This document shows positions 26,534-35,199 of a stretch of DNA of 64,000 nucleotides, one piece after another (the stretch's first letter is position 1; each line of letters starts with the position of its first letter). The notes beneath the pieces were generated by a model. That model saw nothing but the letters and a program-made list of their open reading frames with translations, was not told where the DNA came from and searched no databases. Source of the DNA: Streptomyces radicis (lineage in GTDB: Bacteria > Actinomycetota > Actinomycetes > Streptomycetales > Streptomycetaceae). A program made the translations under genes and the position numbers. The DNA lies in the NCBI RefSeq assembly GCF_003626575.1, contig NZ_RBDY01000034.1, positions 1 to 64,000 of the forward strand, read 5' to 3'.

Positions 26534-27556
26534 TCAGACGCCGACCGGGACGCCCGCCTCCAGGTTGAGCGCACGGCCCTCGGCGCGGGCGCGCAGCGCC
26601 CAGCGGAGCCGGGCGAAACGGCCGGGCGACAGCAGCCGTTCGGCCTCGTCCTCGGCGGCGAAGCGCCAGGCGCGCAGCTCCGCGCCGGGCAGCAGCACCT
26701 CCCGCATGCGGTCGGCCTCGAGCCTGCCGCCGTCGAACAGCAGGCGCAGCCCTCCGAACCGCGGCGGCCGGGGCGGCTCCCAGTCCACGATCAGCAGCGC
26801 GGGCTCGCGCGGCAGCCGCAGGCCCAGCTCCTCGGCCACCTCGCGGACGGCCGCGCGGGCGGGTGACTCCCCGTCCTCGACCACGCCGCCGGGGAACTCC
26901 CAGCCCGGCTTGTAGGTCGGGTCGACCAGCAGCACCCGGTCGTGGTCGTCGAAGAACAGCACGCCCGCCGCGAGCGTCTGGCCGTTGGGCGCGGGGGTCT
27001 GCACGATCTCGCACGTGCCCTCGCCCCGCCGGACGCCCTCGGCCAGCGCCTCGGCGGTCTGCCGCGGGGTGAGCCCGGACGTCTCGACGGTGTACGCGTC
27101 GGCCGTCAGCCAGGGCAGCGCGGCGGTGTACTGCGGCAGGTGGCTGAGACACCAGCCGCGCACCGCGTCGCCGCCCTCGGCCGCGCGCAGCTCGATCCTT
27201 CTGCGGAGGAACGTTTCTTCAACGGCGAGCAGGAAGTGCTGCACCCGGATCCCGCAGGCCGCGAGGCCGCCGAAGATCTCGTCGCGGTGCTCCTGGCACA
27301 GCAGCGACATGGGCGCGATCAGCGGCCCCGGCAGCTCGGAGAGCAGGGCGACGGCGGTGTCCACCACCAGGCGGCGCCAGGCGGGGAGGTCCTGCACGTC
27401 GTCCACCTGCGCCAGCCGCTCCTTGGGCAGCGCCTGCCGCAGCCCGTCCGCCACCAGCTGGGGGTCGTAGAGCGCGCTGCCCGGCAGCAGGTGGAGCAGC
27501 TCGTGGGCCGCGGTGGTCTTGCCGGCCCCGAACGCCCCGTTCAGCCAGATGATCAC
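26534..27556 (-). CDS. P-loop kinase-like ATPase fused to a NUDIX hydrolase
   Basis: 340 residues. Residues 1-180 are an AAA/kinase-like domain with Walker A GAFGAGKTT at 7-15 and a lid-like RRRIELRAAEGG. Residues about 195-320 are a NUDIX domain with the full box GGVVEDGESPARAAVREVAEELG. The start is the GTG at 27554-27556, supported by AAGGAGGGG 7 bases upstream; the frame to 27601 is too long. A NUDIX domain joined to an ATPase that resembles small-molecule kinases suggests handling of a phosphorylated or nucleotidylated metabolite. Substrate unknown. Confidence 0.8.
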   Translation of the reverse strand: MIIWLNGAFGAGKTTAAHELLHLLPGSALYDPQLVADGLRQALPKERLAQVDDVQDLPAWRRLVVDTAVALLSELPGPLIAPMSLLCQEHRDEIFGGLAACGIRVQHFLLAVEETFLRRRIELRAAEGGDAVRGWCLSHLPQYTAALPWLTADAYTVETSGLTPRQTAEALAEGVRRGEGTCEIVQTPAPNGQTLAAGVLFFDDHDRVLLVDPTYKPGWEFPGGVVEDGESPARAAVREVAEELGLRLPREPALLIVDWEPPRPPRFGGLRLLFDGGRLEADRMREVLLPGAELRAWRFAAEDEAERLLSPGRFARLRWALRARAEGRALNLEAGVPVGV

Positions 27557-27584
27557 GGGATCCCCCTCCTTGTCGCCCCCCAGG

Positions 27585-28550
27585 TCAGTTGCCCGCTGCA
27601 CCCACTGCCAAAAACGTGCCCGGGTCGCTCCAACAGGCGGCCGCCGCGCCGACCAGTCCCGCGTCGGTCCCGAGCTGGGCGGGGACCACCTCGAGGTCGC
27701 GCACGAACGGCAGCGTGGCGTACTCGCGCAGCGCGCGGCGCAGCGGCGCGAACAGCACCTCGCCCGACTGGCTCACTCCCCCGCCGATCACCACGGTCTC
27801 GATCTCGATCAGCGTGGCGGTCGCGGCGATGCCCGCGGCCAGGGCGCGGGCGGAGCGGTCGAACGCCTCGAGGGCCAGGGGGTGGCCGTCGCGGGCGGCC
27901 ACCGCGACGCCCGCCGCGGTGGTGTCGCCCTCGGGGTCGGCGGGGCGCCAGCCGGCGGCGAGGGCGTAGCGGGCGATGTTGGTGCCGGAGGCGATGCGTT
28001 CGACGCAGCCGCGGCCGCCACACGGGCACAGGTCGCCGTTGAAGTCGACGCTGATGTGGCCGATGTGGCCGGCGTTGCCCGTGGGGCCAGGGCGCAGCCT
28101 GCCGTCGGTGATGAGGCCGCCGCCGACGCCGGTGGAGACGACCATGCACAGGACGTCGGAACGGCCGCGGGCGGCGCCGCGCCAGTGCTCGCCCGCGGCG
28201 ATGGCGGCGCCGTCGCCGACCAGGGTGACGGGCAGCTCGCCCGTGGTCGCGCGGACGCCCTCGACGAGCGGGAAGTCGCGCCAGCCGGGGATGTTGACGG
28301 GGCTGACGGTCCCGGTGCGGGCGTCGACAGGGCCCGCGCTGCCGATGCCGACGGCGGCGACGCGCGACCACGACGCGTGCCGGGTGAGCCCGCCGAGCAC
28401 CTCGGTGAGGGCCGCCATGACGCGGTCCGCCGACTCCCCCGCGGGGGTGGGGAGTTGAACGCGGTGGAGGAGATCGCCGGTGCCGTCCACGAGGGCCCCG
28501 GCGATTTTGGTGCCGCCGATGTCCACGGCGGCGACAAGATCAGTGGTCAT
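27585..28550 (-). CDS. ROK family sugar kinase
   Basis: 321 residues. VAAVDIGGTKIAGAL at 6-20 is the phosphate-binding DxGxT motif of active kinases. The family pattern GHIGHISVDFNGDLCPCGGR continues into GCVERIASG, with the CxCGxxGCxE zinc ligands near 180. No DNA-binding domain, unlike the regulator at 12.4-13.6 kb. Likely a glucokinase or related hexose kinase in the cytoplasm. It is followed after 28 bp by the ATPase-NUDIX gene on the same strand. Confidence 0.85.
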   Translation of the reverse strand: MTTDLVAAVDIGGTKIAGALVDGTGDLLHRVQLPTPAGESADRVMAALTEVLGGLTRHASWSRVAAVGIGSAGPVDARTGTVSPVNIPGWRDFPLVEGVRATTGELPVTLVGDGAAIAAGEHWRGAARGRSDVLCMVVSTGVGGGLITDGRLRPGPTGNAGHIGHISVDFNGDLCPCGGRGCVERIASGTNIARYALAAGWRPADPEGDTTAAGVAVAARDGHPLALEAFDRSARALAAGIAATATLIEIETVVIGGGVSQSGEVLFAPLRRALREYATLPFVRDLEVVPAQLGTDAGLVGAAAACWSDPGTFLAVGAAGN

Positions 28551-28624
28551 GTGCGGAAAGCCTGGTCCGTGGTGGGCGGGTTGTCCAGCGCGTTCGGACG
28601 GGTGTGCGAGCGGTCACGCGGCGG

Positions 28625-29929
28625 TCACCGCCCGGGGGCGGCGCGACCGGCGAGGGGGGCGATCCGGTGGGGGTCGAGGCCGGTGAGGCGCGTCACCTCG
28701 TCGCGGTCGAGGGCGCCGCAGTCGAGGCCGCGCAGCAGGAACCCCCCGAGCGCGCGGGCGGTGGCGGGCTCGTCGAGGACGCCACCGCCGGTGGCCCCCG
28801 CGGCGTAGGCGGCCAGGCGGGAGGCGGCGTCGGGCAGACCCTCGCGGTAGAAGGCGTAGACGGCGGCGTACCGCGTGGGCAGCTGGCCGGGGTGCATGTC
28901 CCAGCCCTGGTGGTACCCGCGGACCAACGCGCGCCGCACCAGGCCGTGATGGAGCCGCCAGGCGCGGTGGACGCGGGCGGTGGGTCCGGTGGGCAGGACG
29001 TTGGTCGAGCCGTCGGAGAGCGCGACGCCGGTGCCCGCGGCGGCGACCTGCATGACGGCCTTGGCGTGGTCGGCGGCGGGGTGGTCGGGCGCCTGGTGGG
29101 CGGCGGGGATCTGGCAGGCGGCGCTGTAGTCGAACGTTCCGTAGTGCAGGCCCGTGACCCGGCCGTCGGCGGCGTCGATCATGCGGGCGACGGTGGCGCG
29201 CCCGTCGGCGCCGACGATGGCCTGGGTGGTCTCGATCTGGATCTCGAACGTGAGCCTGCCGGACGGCAGTCGGGCGGCGCGTTCGAACTCGGCGCACAGC
29301 GCGGCCATCGCGGCGACCTGCTGGGCGTAGCCGACCTTGGGCAGGGTGACGCGCAGCCCGGCGGGGAGGGGACCCGCGGCCAGCAGGGCGGTGAGGAAGA
29401 GGTCCAGGGTGCGGATGCCGCGGTCGCGGACGGCGGCCTCGAGGCACTTCATGCGGATGCCGACGAACGGGGGCGCGCTGCCGTCGGCGACGGCCTGGGC
29501 GACCAGGCGGGCGGCGCGGGTGGCGGCGGCGTCCTCCTCGGCGTCGGGGCGGTGGCCGTAGCCGTCCTCGAAGTCGATCCTGAGGTCCTCGACGGGCTCG
29601 CGGGCCAGCTTGTCGAGGACACGCCCGTGGACGGCGTCGGCGAGCGCCTCGGGGAGGCCGAGGAGGCCGCCGAACGCGGTGGCGTCGGGGGCGTGCCGGG
29701 CGAGCAGCGCGAGGGCGTCGGCACCCCAGGCGCGGGGGGTGTCGGGGGCGAGGCGGTGGGCGGGGACGTAGACGGTGTGCACCGGCTGGCGGGTGGTCGG
29801 GTCGCCGGGGTAGCGGCGGGCGAGGTCGGCGTCGACCTCGGCGAGCGAGCCGCCGATGGCCGCGGTGACGCCGGGGGCGAGGCTGGTGGCCGCGCGGTCG
29901 TGGGGTGGGTGCTGCTCCTGCCGTCCCAT
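28625..29929 (-). CDS. DUF6986 / HpcH-HpaI aldolase-citrate lyase-like protein
   Basis: 434 residues. The TIM-barrel lyase family is suggested by LRIDFEDGYGHRPDAEEDAA near 130 (metal-binding acidic cluster), ALLAAGPLPAGLRVTLPKVGY near 195 and RLTFEIQIETTQAIVG near 235. HYGTFDYSAACQIPAAHQAP holds further conserved polar residues. Proteins of this build in actinomycetes are annotated DUF6986; reaction unknown, possibly cleavage of a 3-hydroxyacyl-CoA or dicarboxylate. Single gene, preceded by the etfA terminator. Confidence 0.75.
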   Translation of the reverse strand: MGRQEQHPPHDRAATSLAPGVTAAIGGSLAEVDADLARRYPGDPTTRQPVHTVYVPAHRLAPDTPRAWGADALALLARHAPDATAFGGLLGLPEALADAVHGRVLDKLAREPVEDLRIDFEDGYGHRPDAEEDAAATRAARLVAQAVADGSAPPFVGIRMKCLEAAVRDRGIRTLDLFLTALLAAGPLPAGLRVTLPKVGYAQQVAAMAALCAEFERAARLPSGRLTFEIQIETTQAIVGADGRATVARMIDAADGRVTGLHYGTFDYSAACQIPAAHQAPDHPAADHAKAVMQVAAAGTGVALSDGSTNVLPTGPTARVHRAWRLHHGLVRRALVRGYHQGWDMHPGQLPTRYAAVYAFYREGLPDAASRLAAYAAGATGGGVLDEPATARALGGFLLRGLDCGALDRDEVTRLTGLDPHRIAPLAGRAAPGR

Positions 29930-29970
29930 GGGCGCCCTTTCGTCGGATGAGCGTGCCGCGCGCGTGGGGA

Positions 29971-29999
29971 ACGCCCCCGCCCGAGGTGGGCGGGGGCGT
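29971..29999. terminator. Terminator hairpin after etfA
   Basis: Perfect 12-bp stem ACGCCCCCGCCC / GGGCGGGGGCGT with a five-base loop GAGGT. It starts 15 bases downstream of the etfA stop and lies before the start of the next minus-strand gene. Confidence 0.8.
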
Positions 30000-30013
30000 G
30001 CCGGTCGTGGGGG

Positions 30014-30976
30014 TCAGGCCTTGCGGGCGTTGACCTCGTCGGTCAGGGCGGGGACCACCGTGAAGAGGTCGCCGACCACGCCGTAGTCGGCCAGCTCGAA
30101 GATGGGGGCCTCGGCGTCCTTGTTGACCGCGACGATGGTCTTGGAGGTCTGCATGCCCGCCCGGTGCTGGATGGCCCCCGAGATGCCCGCCGCGATGTAC
30201 AGCTGGGGGGAGACCGTCTTGCCGGTCTGGCCGACCTGGTGGGAGTGCGGGTACCAGCCCGCGTCCACCGCGGCGCGGGAGGCGCCGACGGCGGCGCCGA
30301 GGGAGTCGGCGAGGGCCTCGATCAACCCGAAGTTCTCCGCGCCGTTCACCCCGCGGCCGCCGGAGACCACGATGGCGGCCTCGGTGAGGTCGGGACGCCC
30401 GGTGGACTCGCGCGCCTCGCGGGAGACGACCTTGGTGCCGGTGGCCAGCGGGCCGAGGGTGAACGACAGCTCCTCGACGGCGCCCGCGGCCGGGGCGGCC
30501 TCGGGGGCCGCGGAGTTGGGCTTGACGGTGATGACGGGCGTGCCGCGGGTGACGCGGGACATGGTGGTGTACTCGGCGGCGAACACCGACTGGGTGGCCA
30601 CCGGGCCCTCGTCGCCCGCGGTGAGGTCCACCGCGTCGGTGATCAGCCCCGAGCCGATCCTGACGGCCAGGCGCGCGGCGATCTCCTTGGCCTCGGCGGA
30701 CGAGGCGAGCAGGACGGCGACCGGGGAGACGGCGTCGACGGCGGCGCGCAGGGCGTCGACCTTGGGCGCCACGAGGTAGTCGGCGAACTCGGGGGCGTCG
30801 GCGGTCAGGACGCGGACCGCGCCGTGCTCGGCCAGCACGGGGGCGGCCAGGTCGGCGCCGGGGCCGAGGTGCACGGCGACGGGGTCGCCCAGGCGGCGGG
30901 CGAGGGCGAGGAGCTCGAGGGTGGGCTTGCGGACGTCGCCGTCGGCGTGGTCGACGTGGACAAGGACTTCAGCCAT
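30014..30976 (-). CDS. etfA: Electron transfer flavoprotein, alpha subunit
   Basis: 320 residues. The N-terminal Rossmann-like domain is followed by the ETF alpha C-terminal FAD domain: VVSGGRGVNGAENF near 207, GASRAAVDAGWYPHSHQVGQ near 235 and GKTVSPQLYIAAGISGAIQH near 255. It carries electrons from acyl-CoA and other dehydrogenases to the quinone pool through ETF-quinone oxidoreductase. ATG at 30974-30976; the upstream gene etfB ends 36 bp earlier. Confidence 0.95.
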   Translation of the reverse strand: MAEVLVHVDHADGDVRKPTLELLALARRLGDPVAVHLGPGADLAAPVLAEHGAVRVLTADAPEFADYLVAPKVDALRAAVDAVSPVAVLLASSAEAKEIAARLAVRIGSGLITDAVDLTAGDEGPVATQSVFAAEYTTMSRVTRGTPVITVKPNSAAPEAAPAAGAVEELSFTLGPLATGTKVVSREARESTGRPDLTEAAIVVSGGRGVNGAENFGLIEALADSLGAAVGASRAAVDAGWYPHSHQVGQTGKTVSPQLYIAAGISGAIQHRAGMQTSKTIVAVNKDAEAPIFELADYGVVGDLFTVVPALTDEVNARKA

Positions 30977-31012
30977 GGGAACAGTGCTCTCCAACGAGAC
31001 GGGACGGGCGGG

Positions 31013-31798
31013 TCAGATGAACTTGCGCTCGGCGAGGAAGGCCGCCAGCTGCTTGGCGCCGTCGCCCTCGTCGGTGACGACCTGTCCGGCGGTGCGCGCC
31101 GGGCGCTCGGTGGCGGACTCGACCTCGGTCCACGCCCCGGCGAGGCCGACCTGCTCGGGCTCGATGTCCAGATCCTCCAGGTCGAGCGTCTCCAACGGCT
31201 TCTTCTTGGCGGCCATGATGCCCTTGAAGGAGGGGTAACGCGCCTCCCCCGACTGGTCGGTGACGGACACGACGGCGGGCAGCGACGCCTCGAGGCGCTC
31301 GCTCGCGGCGTCGCCGTCCCTGCGCCCGGTGACGGTGCCGTCGGCCACGGAGACCTCGGAGAGCAGCGTCACCTGCGGGACTTCGAGGCGCTCGGCGAGG
31401 ATGGCGGGCAGCACGCCCATCGAGCCGTCGGTGGACGCCATGCCGCACAGCACCAGGTCGTAGCCGATGTGCTCGACGGCCTTGGCCAGCACCAGGGACG
31501 TGCCCATCACATCGGTGCCGTGCAGGTCGTCGTCGGTGACGTGGACGGCCTTGTCCGCGCCCATGGACAGGGCCTTGCGCAGCGCGTCGGTGGCGTCGTC
31601 GGGGCCGACGGTGAGCACCGTGACCTCGGCGCCGTCCACCTCCTCCGCGATCACCAGGGCCTGCTCCACGGCGTACTCGTCCAGCTCCGACAGCAATCCG
31701 TCCGCGGCGTCCCGGTCAGTGGTCAGGTCCTCGGCGAAGCGCCGGTCCCCGGCGGCGTCGGGGACGTACTTCACACAGACAACGATCTTCAAGCTCAC
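31013..31798 (-). CDS. etfB: Electron transfer flavoprotein, beta subunit
   Basis: 261 residues. It opens with SLKIVVCVKYVPDAAGDRRF and contains GPDDATDALRKALSMGADKAV near 65 and GYDLVLCGMASTDGSMGVLP near 118. The AMP-binding arginine region and the recognition loop AAKKKPLETL follow near 195. GTG at 31796-31798 is preceded by AGGAG at 7 bases, which decides it over the TTG two codons in. It forms the heterodimer with EtfA and leads the etfBA operon. Confidence 0.95.
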   Translation of the reverse strand: MSLKIVVCVKYVPDAAGDRRFAEDLTTDRDAADGLLSELDEYAVEQALVIAEEVDGAEVTVLTVGPDDATDALRKALSMGADKAVHVTDDDLHGTDVMGTSLVLAKAVEHIGYDLVLCGMASTDGSMGVLPAILAERLEVPQVTLLSEVSVADGTVTGRRDGDAASERLEASLPAVVSVTDQSGEARYPSFKGIMAAKKKPLETLDLEDLDIEPEQVGLAGAWTEVESATERPARTAGQVVTDEGDGAKQLAAFLAERKFI

Positions 31799-31858
31799 GC
31801 CGGCTCTCCTACTGCTGTCGGTCCGCACACGGGGCACTCGGAAGATCACCCGAATAGT

Positions 31859-31870
31859 TACTCGTCAGTA
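31859..31870. promoter_or_regulatory. Weak dyad TACT-CGTC-AGTA upstream of etfB
   Basis: A 4-bp inverted repeat with a four-base spacer lies 61 bases before the etfB start. It resembles half-sites of TetR-type regulators of fatty-acid oxidation genes. The short arms make chance likely. Confidence 0.2.
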
Positions 31871-31917
31871 CATCCAGGGTATCCCCCACAGGCAAGGATG
31901 TCTCACTGTGACGTTGA

Positions 31918-32283
31918 CTACGCGCACCGGGTGGGGTCCGACGGCGTCCCCTCGGTGACCGCGCGACCCAACGCCACCAGCACATCCGCGGTACGCGGCT
32001 GCCCCTCGGCCCGCACTACCACATGTCCCGAGGCGTCGACGACCAGCACCGTGGGCGTCCTGGCCACGCCGAGGGCGCGGACGAGGTCGAGCCGGGACTC
32101 CGCGTCGACCTCCACGTGCGCGACGCCGTCCACCAGGCGCGCCGCGTCGGCCAGGACGCGGCGGGTGGCGCGGCAGGGCTGGCAGAAGGCGCTGGAGAAG
32201 TGCACCAACGTGGCGCGGGCGCCGAGGCGTTCGGCGCCCAGGTCCGCCGCGGTGAGGCGGCGGGGCCGCTCCGTTCCGTCCAT
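31918..32283 (-). CDS. Thioredoxin-fold protein
   Basis: 121 residues. Thioredoxin fold with the redox motif C34-Q-P-C37 in FSSAFCQPCRATRR and the cis-proline segment ARTPTVLVVD at about 74-83. VHFSSAFCQPC replaces the WCGPC of classical thioredoxins, so this is a thioredoxin-like paralogue without the usual tryptophan. Cytoplasmic, no signal peptide. ATG at 32281-32283, with a GTG one codon before it. It precedes etfB by 119 bp on the same strand. Confidence 0.8.
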   Translation of the reverse strand: MDGTERPRRLTAADLGAERLGARATLVHFSSAFCQPCRATRRVLADAARLVDGVAHVEVDAESRLDLVRALGVARTPTVLVVDASGHVVVRAEGQPRTADVLVALGRAVTEGTPSDPTRCA

Positions 32284-32529
32284 CACCGGCTCCGTTCCGC
32301 CGAGTTCGCGCCGTATGCGCCGTTCGCGCCGTGCGTGGGGTTCCGCGCTGTTCCCGTGCGCCCCTCGGTGCAGCGCCTTCCCCAACGGTCGCATTCCCCC
32401 CGGCTCATCGGGGGCGTACGCCGGAGTGCGCGAGTGAGAGGGGTGGTGTTCGCCGTCACTTTCGGGCACGATCGGGCACCGCCGTAAGTTACGGGAGCGT
32501 AGGTTCCCACCGCTCGGAAGAAGGACCCC

Positions 32530-33249
32530 ATGGCAGATCTGGTGTACCCGCCGGTCATCGCGACGGCGCGGACGATGTTCAAGGCGCTCGATCTGCGCTT
32601 CGACATCGCCGGCTGCGAGCATGTGCCGCGCCGCGGCGGCGCCGTGCTGGCGAGCAACCACATCGGGTATCTCGACTTCCTCTTCGCGGGGTTCGCGGCG
32701 CGGCCCGCGCGGCGGCTGGTGCGGTTCATGGCGAAGGAGTCGGTGTTCAAGCACCGGGTGTCGGGGCCGCTGATGCGGGCCATGAAGCACATTCCGGTGG
32801 ACCGGGCGCAGGGCGAGGAGGCGTTCGACGCGGCGGTGTCGGCGCTGCGCTCGGGCGAGATCGTGGGCGTCTTCCCCGAGGCGACCATCTCCCCCTCGTT
32901 CACGCTGAAGAAGTTCAAGTCGGGGGCCGCGCGCATGGCGCAGCAGGCCGGGGTGCCGGTGCTTCCGGTGGCGCTGTGGGGCACCCAGCGGCTGTGGACC
33001 AAGGGGCGCAAGCGCGAGCTGCGGCGGAGCCATCTGCCGATCACGATACGGGTGGGCGAGCCGATGGCGGTCGGCGAGGACGAGTCCGCGGTGTCCGTCA
33101 CGGAGCGGCTGCGCGAGCGCATCCAGGAGCTGCTGGAGGCGGCCCAGCGCGCCTATCCGGGCAAGCCCAAGGGCCCTGACGACACATGGTGGCTGCCCGC
33201 CCACCTGGGTGGCACGGCCCCCGCTCCCCCGGCGGCCCAGGCTCCCTGA
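32530..33249 (+). CDS. 1-acyl-sn-glycerol-3-phosphate acyltransferase (PlsC-like)
   Basis: 239 residues. Acyltransferase motif I SNHIGYLDF (HxxxxD form NHIGYLD) near 42-50, the substrate-binding FPEATISPSF near 119, and VPVLPVALWGTQ near 150. It transfers an acyl chain to lysophosphatidate or a related lipid at the cytoplasmic membrane. GAAGAAGGA lies just before the ATG. The C-terminal tail is rich in Pro and Ala. The 246-bp gap upstream holds the divergent promoters shared with the thioredoxin gene. Confidence 0.9.
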   Translation: MADLVYPPVIATARTMFKALDLRFDIAGCEHVPRRGGAVLASNHIGYLDFLFAGFAARPARRLVRFMAKESVFKHRVSGPLMRAMKHIPVDRAQGEEAFDAAVSALRSGEIVGVFPEATISPSFTLKKFKSGAARMAQQAGVPVLPVALWGTQRLWTKGRKRELRRSHLPITIRVGEPMAVGEDESAVSVTERLRERIQELLEAAQRAYPGKPKGPDDTWWLPAHLGGTAPAPPAAQAP

Positions 33250-33312
33250 CGCCCGCAGGGCGGTGGGGCCTCCCCGGGGGGCGCGTGCCATGTGGGCCGC
33301 GCCCCCGTCGCC

Positions 33313-34374
33313 TCAGCGGGCCAGCTCCTCGCGCAGCGCGGCCAGGAAGGCGTCGACGTCCTCCTCCGTGGTGTCGAAGGCGCACATCCAGCGGACGTCG
33401 CCCGCCGCCTCGTCCCAGAAGTAGAAGCGGTGGCGCTTGCGCAGCCGCTCGGCCGCGTCGTGCGGCAGGCGGGCGAAGACGGCGTTGGCCTGGACCGGGT
33501 GGAGCACCTCGACGCCCGGCACGTCGCGCACGCCCTCGGCCAGGCGGCGGGCCATGGCGTTGGCGTGGGCGGCCCCGCGCAGCCAGAGGTCCCCGGCGAG
33601 CAGCGCCTCGAGCTGCACGGAGACGAAGCGCATCTTGGAGGCGAGCTGCATGGAGAGCTTGCGGATGTTGAGCATGGCCCGGGCGGCGCCCGGGGTGAGG
33701 ACGACGACGGCCTCGCCGAAGAGCATGCCGTTCTTGGTGCCGCCGAAGGAGAGGACGTCGACGCCCGCGTCGGCGGTGAACGCGCGCAGCGGCAGCCCCA
33801 GGGTGGCGGCGGCGTTGGCGATCCGGGAGCCGTCGAGGTGGACGGTCATGCCGCGCTCGTGGGCGAAGTCGCTGATGGCGCGGATCTCTTCGGGGGTGTA
33901 GACGGTGCCGAGCTCGGTGGACTGGGTGATCGAGACGACCTGGGGCGTGGCCCGGTGCTCGTCGTCGAATCCCCATGCCTCGCGGGCGATCAGCTCGGGG
34001 GTGAGCTTGCCTTCGGGCGCGGGCACCGGCAGCAGCTTGAGGCCGCCGACGCGCTCGGGGGCGCCGCCCTCGTCGGTGTGGATGTGGGAGCTGGTGGCGG
34101 CGACCACGGCGCCCCAGCGGTCGGTGAGGGCCTGGAGCGCGACGACGTTGGCGCCCGTGCCGTTGAACACCGGGTAGGTCTCGGCGGTGGGGCCGAAGTG
34201 GGCGCGGAAGATGTCCTGGAGGTGGGCGGTGTAGTCGTCGGCGCCGTAGGACGACTGGTGGCCGCCGTTGGCCAGGGCGAGGGCGGCGAGGATCTCGGGG
34301 TGGGCGCCCGCGTAGTTGTCGCTGGCGAAGCCCCTGGCCTCGGGGTCGTGGCGGCGGTGGGCTTCGGTCGTCAC
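33313..34374 (-). CDS. Low-specificity threonine aldolase family, PLP enzyme
   Basis: 353 residues. Fold type I aminotransferase build: ASDNYAGAHPEILAAL at the start, YPVFNGTGANVVAL near 68, MTVHLDGSRIANAAATLG near 175 and the PLP lysine in LSFGGTKNGMLFGEAV near 208. It splits threonine or related beta-hydroxy amino acids into glycine and an aldehyde. The GTG at 34372-34374 overlaps the stop of the upstream SDR gene as GTGA. The SDR may reduce the aldehyde or oxidise the hydroxy acid; that is inference. Confidence 0.9.
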   Translation of the reverse strand: MTTEAHRRHDPEARGFASDNYAGAHPEILAALALANGGHQSSYGADDYTAHLQDIFRAHFGPTAETYPVFNGTGANVVALQALTDRWGAVVAATSSHIHTDEGGAPERVGGLKLLPVPAPEGKLTPELIAREAWGFDDEHRATPQVVSITQSTELGTVYTPEEIRAISDFAHERGMTVHLDGSRIANAAATLGLPLRAFTADAGVDVLSFGGTKNGMLFGEAVVVLTPGAARAMLNIRKLSMQLASKMRFVSVQLEALLAGDLWLRGAAHANAMARRLAEGVRDVPGVEVLHPVQANAVFARLPHDAAERLRKRHRFYFWDEAAGDVRWMCAFDTTEEDVDAFLAALREELAR

Positions 34375-35150
34375 GGCGTGCGGGTCAGCCACTGGCGGGT
34401 TCCGTTCACGTCTTCGGTGGGCCGGGCCCACAGGCGGCAGATCTCGTCGGCGAGGTCGGTGACGTCGGTGAACCCCGCGAACGCCGCGCCGGGGCGTTCG
34501 TCCCGCATCCGCTGGCTGACCAGCGCCTTGACCACCAGGATGGTGGCGGCCGCGGCGAGTCGGCCGCCGGGGGCCGTCCTGCGGAAGCCGTCGGCCAGGG
34601 CGAGTGTCCACGCCTCGGCCGCGGCCTTGGCGGCGGCGTAGGCGGCGTTGCCCGCGGTGGGGCGGCCGGCGGCGGCGGCCGAGACGAGGACGTAGCGCCC
34701 GTTGCCGCCGCGGGCCAGCGCGGCCTCGAACGCCAGCGAGGTGTGCTGCACGGTCCGCACCAGCAGGTCGTGCAGCACGTCCCAGTCGGCGAGGTCGGTC
34801 TCGGCGAAGGAGGCGGAGCCGCGCCAGCCGCCGACGAGGTGGACCAGGCCGTCGACGCGGCCGAACTCCTTCTCGGTCCTGTCCGCCCACGCGCGGGTGG
34901 CGGCCGGGTCGAGCAGGTCCACGGTGTCGCCGGTGACGGTGGCGCCGCCGTGGGCGAAGCGGGCCGCGTCCACGCCCTCGGCGAGGCGCTGGGCGTCGGC
35001 ATCGGCCGCCACGACGGTGGCGCCGGCCTCGGCGAGCCGCAGCAGGGCGGCGTGGCCCGCGGGGCCGCCGGCTCCTGCGACGGCCACCACGGCGCCCCGG
35101 AGCGCTCCGAGCCGTGGACCCTCCGGTGGGGCGGGGGTGGTTGAGGTCAT
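34371..35150 (-). CDS. Short-chain dehydrogenase/reductase
   Basis: 259 residues. NAD(P)-binding GAGGPAGHAALL near 26-37, cofactor-discriminating VVAADADAQRL, NNAG-like HLVGGWRG, catalytic S in VLVSAAAAGR, and the YxxxK pair in NAAYAAAKAAAEAW near 168-181. First gene of a coupled pair with the threonine aldolase, 49 bp after the DUF6421 stop. Substrate unknown. Confidence 0.85.
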   Translation of the reverse strand: MTSTTPAPPEGPRLGALRGAVVAVAGAGGPAGHAALLRLAEAGATVVAADADAQRLAEGVDAARFAHGGATVTGDTVDLLDPAATRAWADRTEKEFGRVDGLVHLVGGWRGSASFAETDLADWDVLHDLLVRTVQHTSLAFEAALARGGNGRYVLVSAAAAGRPTAGNAAYAAAKAAAEAWTLALADGFRRTAPGGRLAAAATILVVKALVSQRMRDERPGAAFAGFTDVTDLADEICRLWARPTEDVNGTRQWLTRTP

Positions 35151-35199
35151 CGAACGTCTCCTTGCACGCGTCCATGATGCCGCGCGGCGCGGCGGGCGC

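Noticed and set aside
33313..35175. Fusion of an Arg-rich protein with threonine aldolase
   Set aside because: The N-terminal half is the SDR gene in another frame; the GTG overlapping the SDR stop is the true start.
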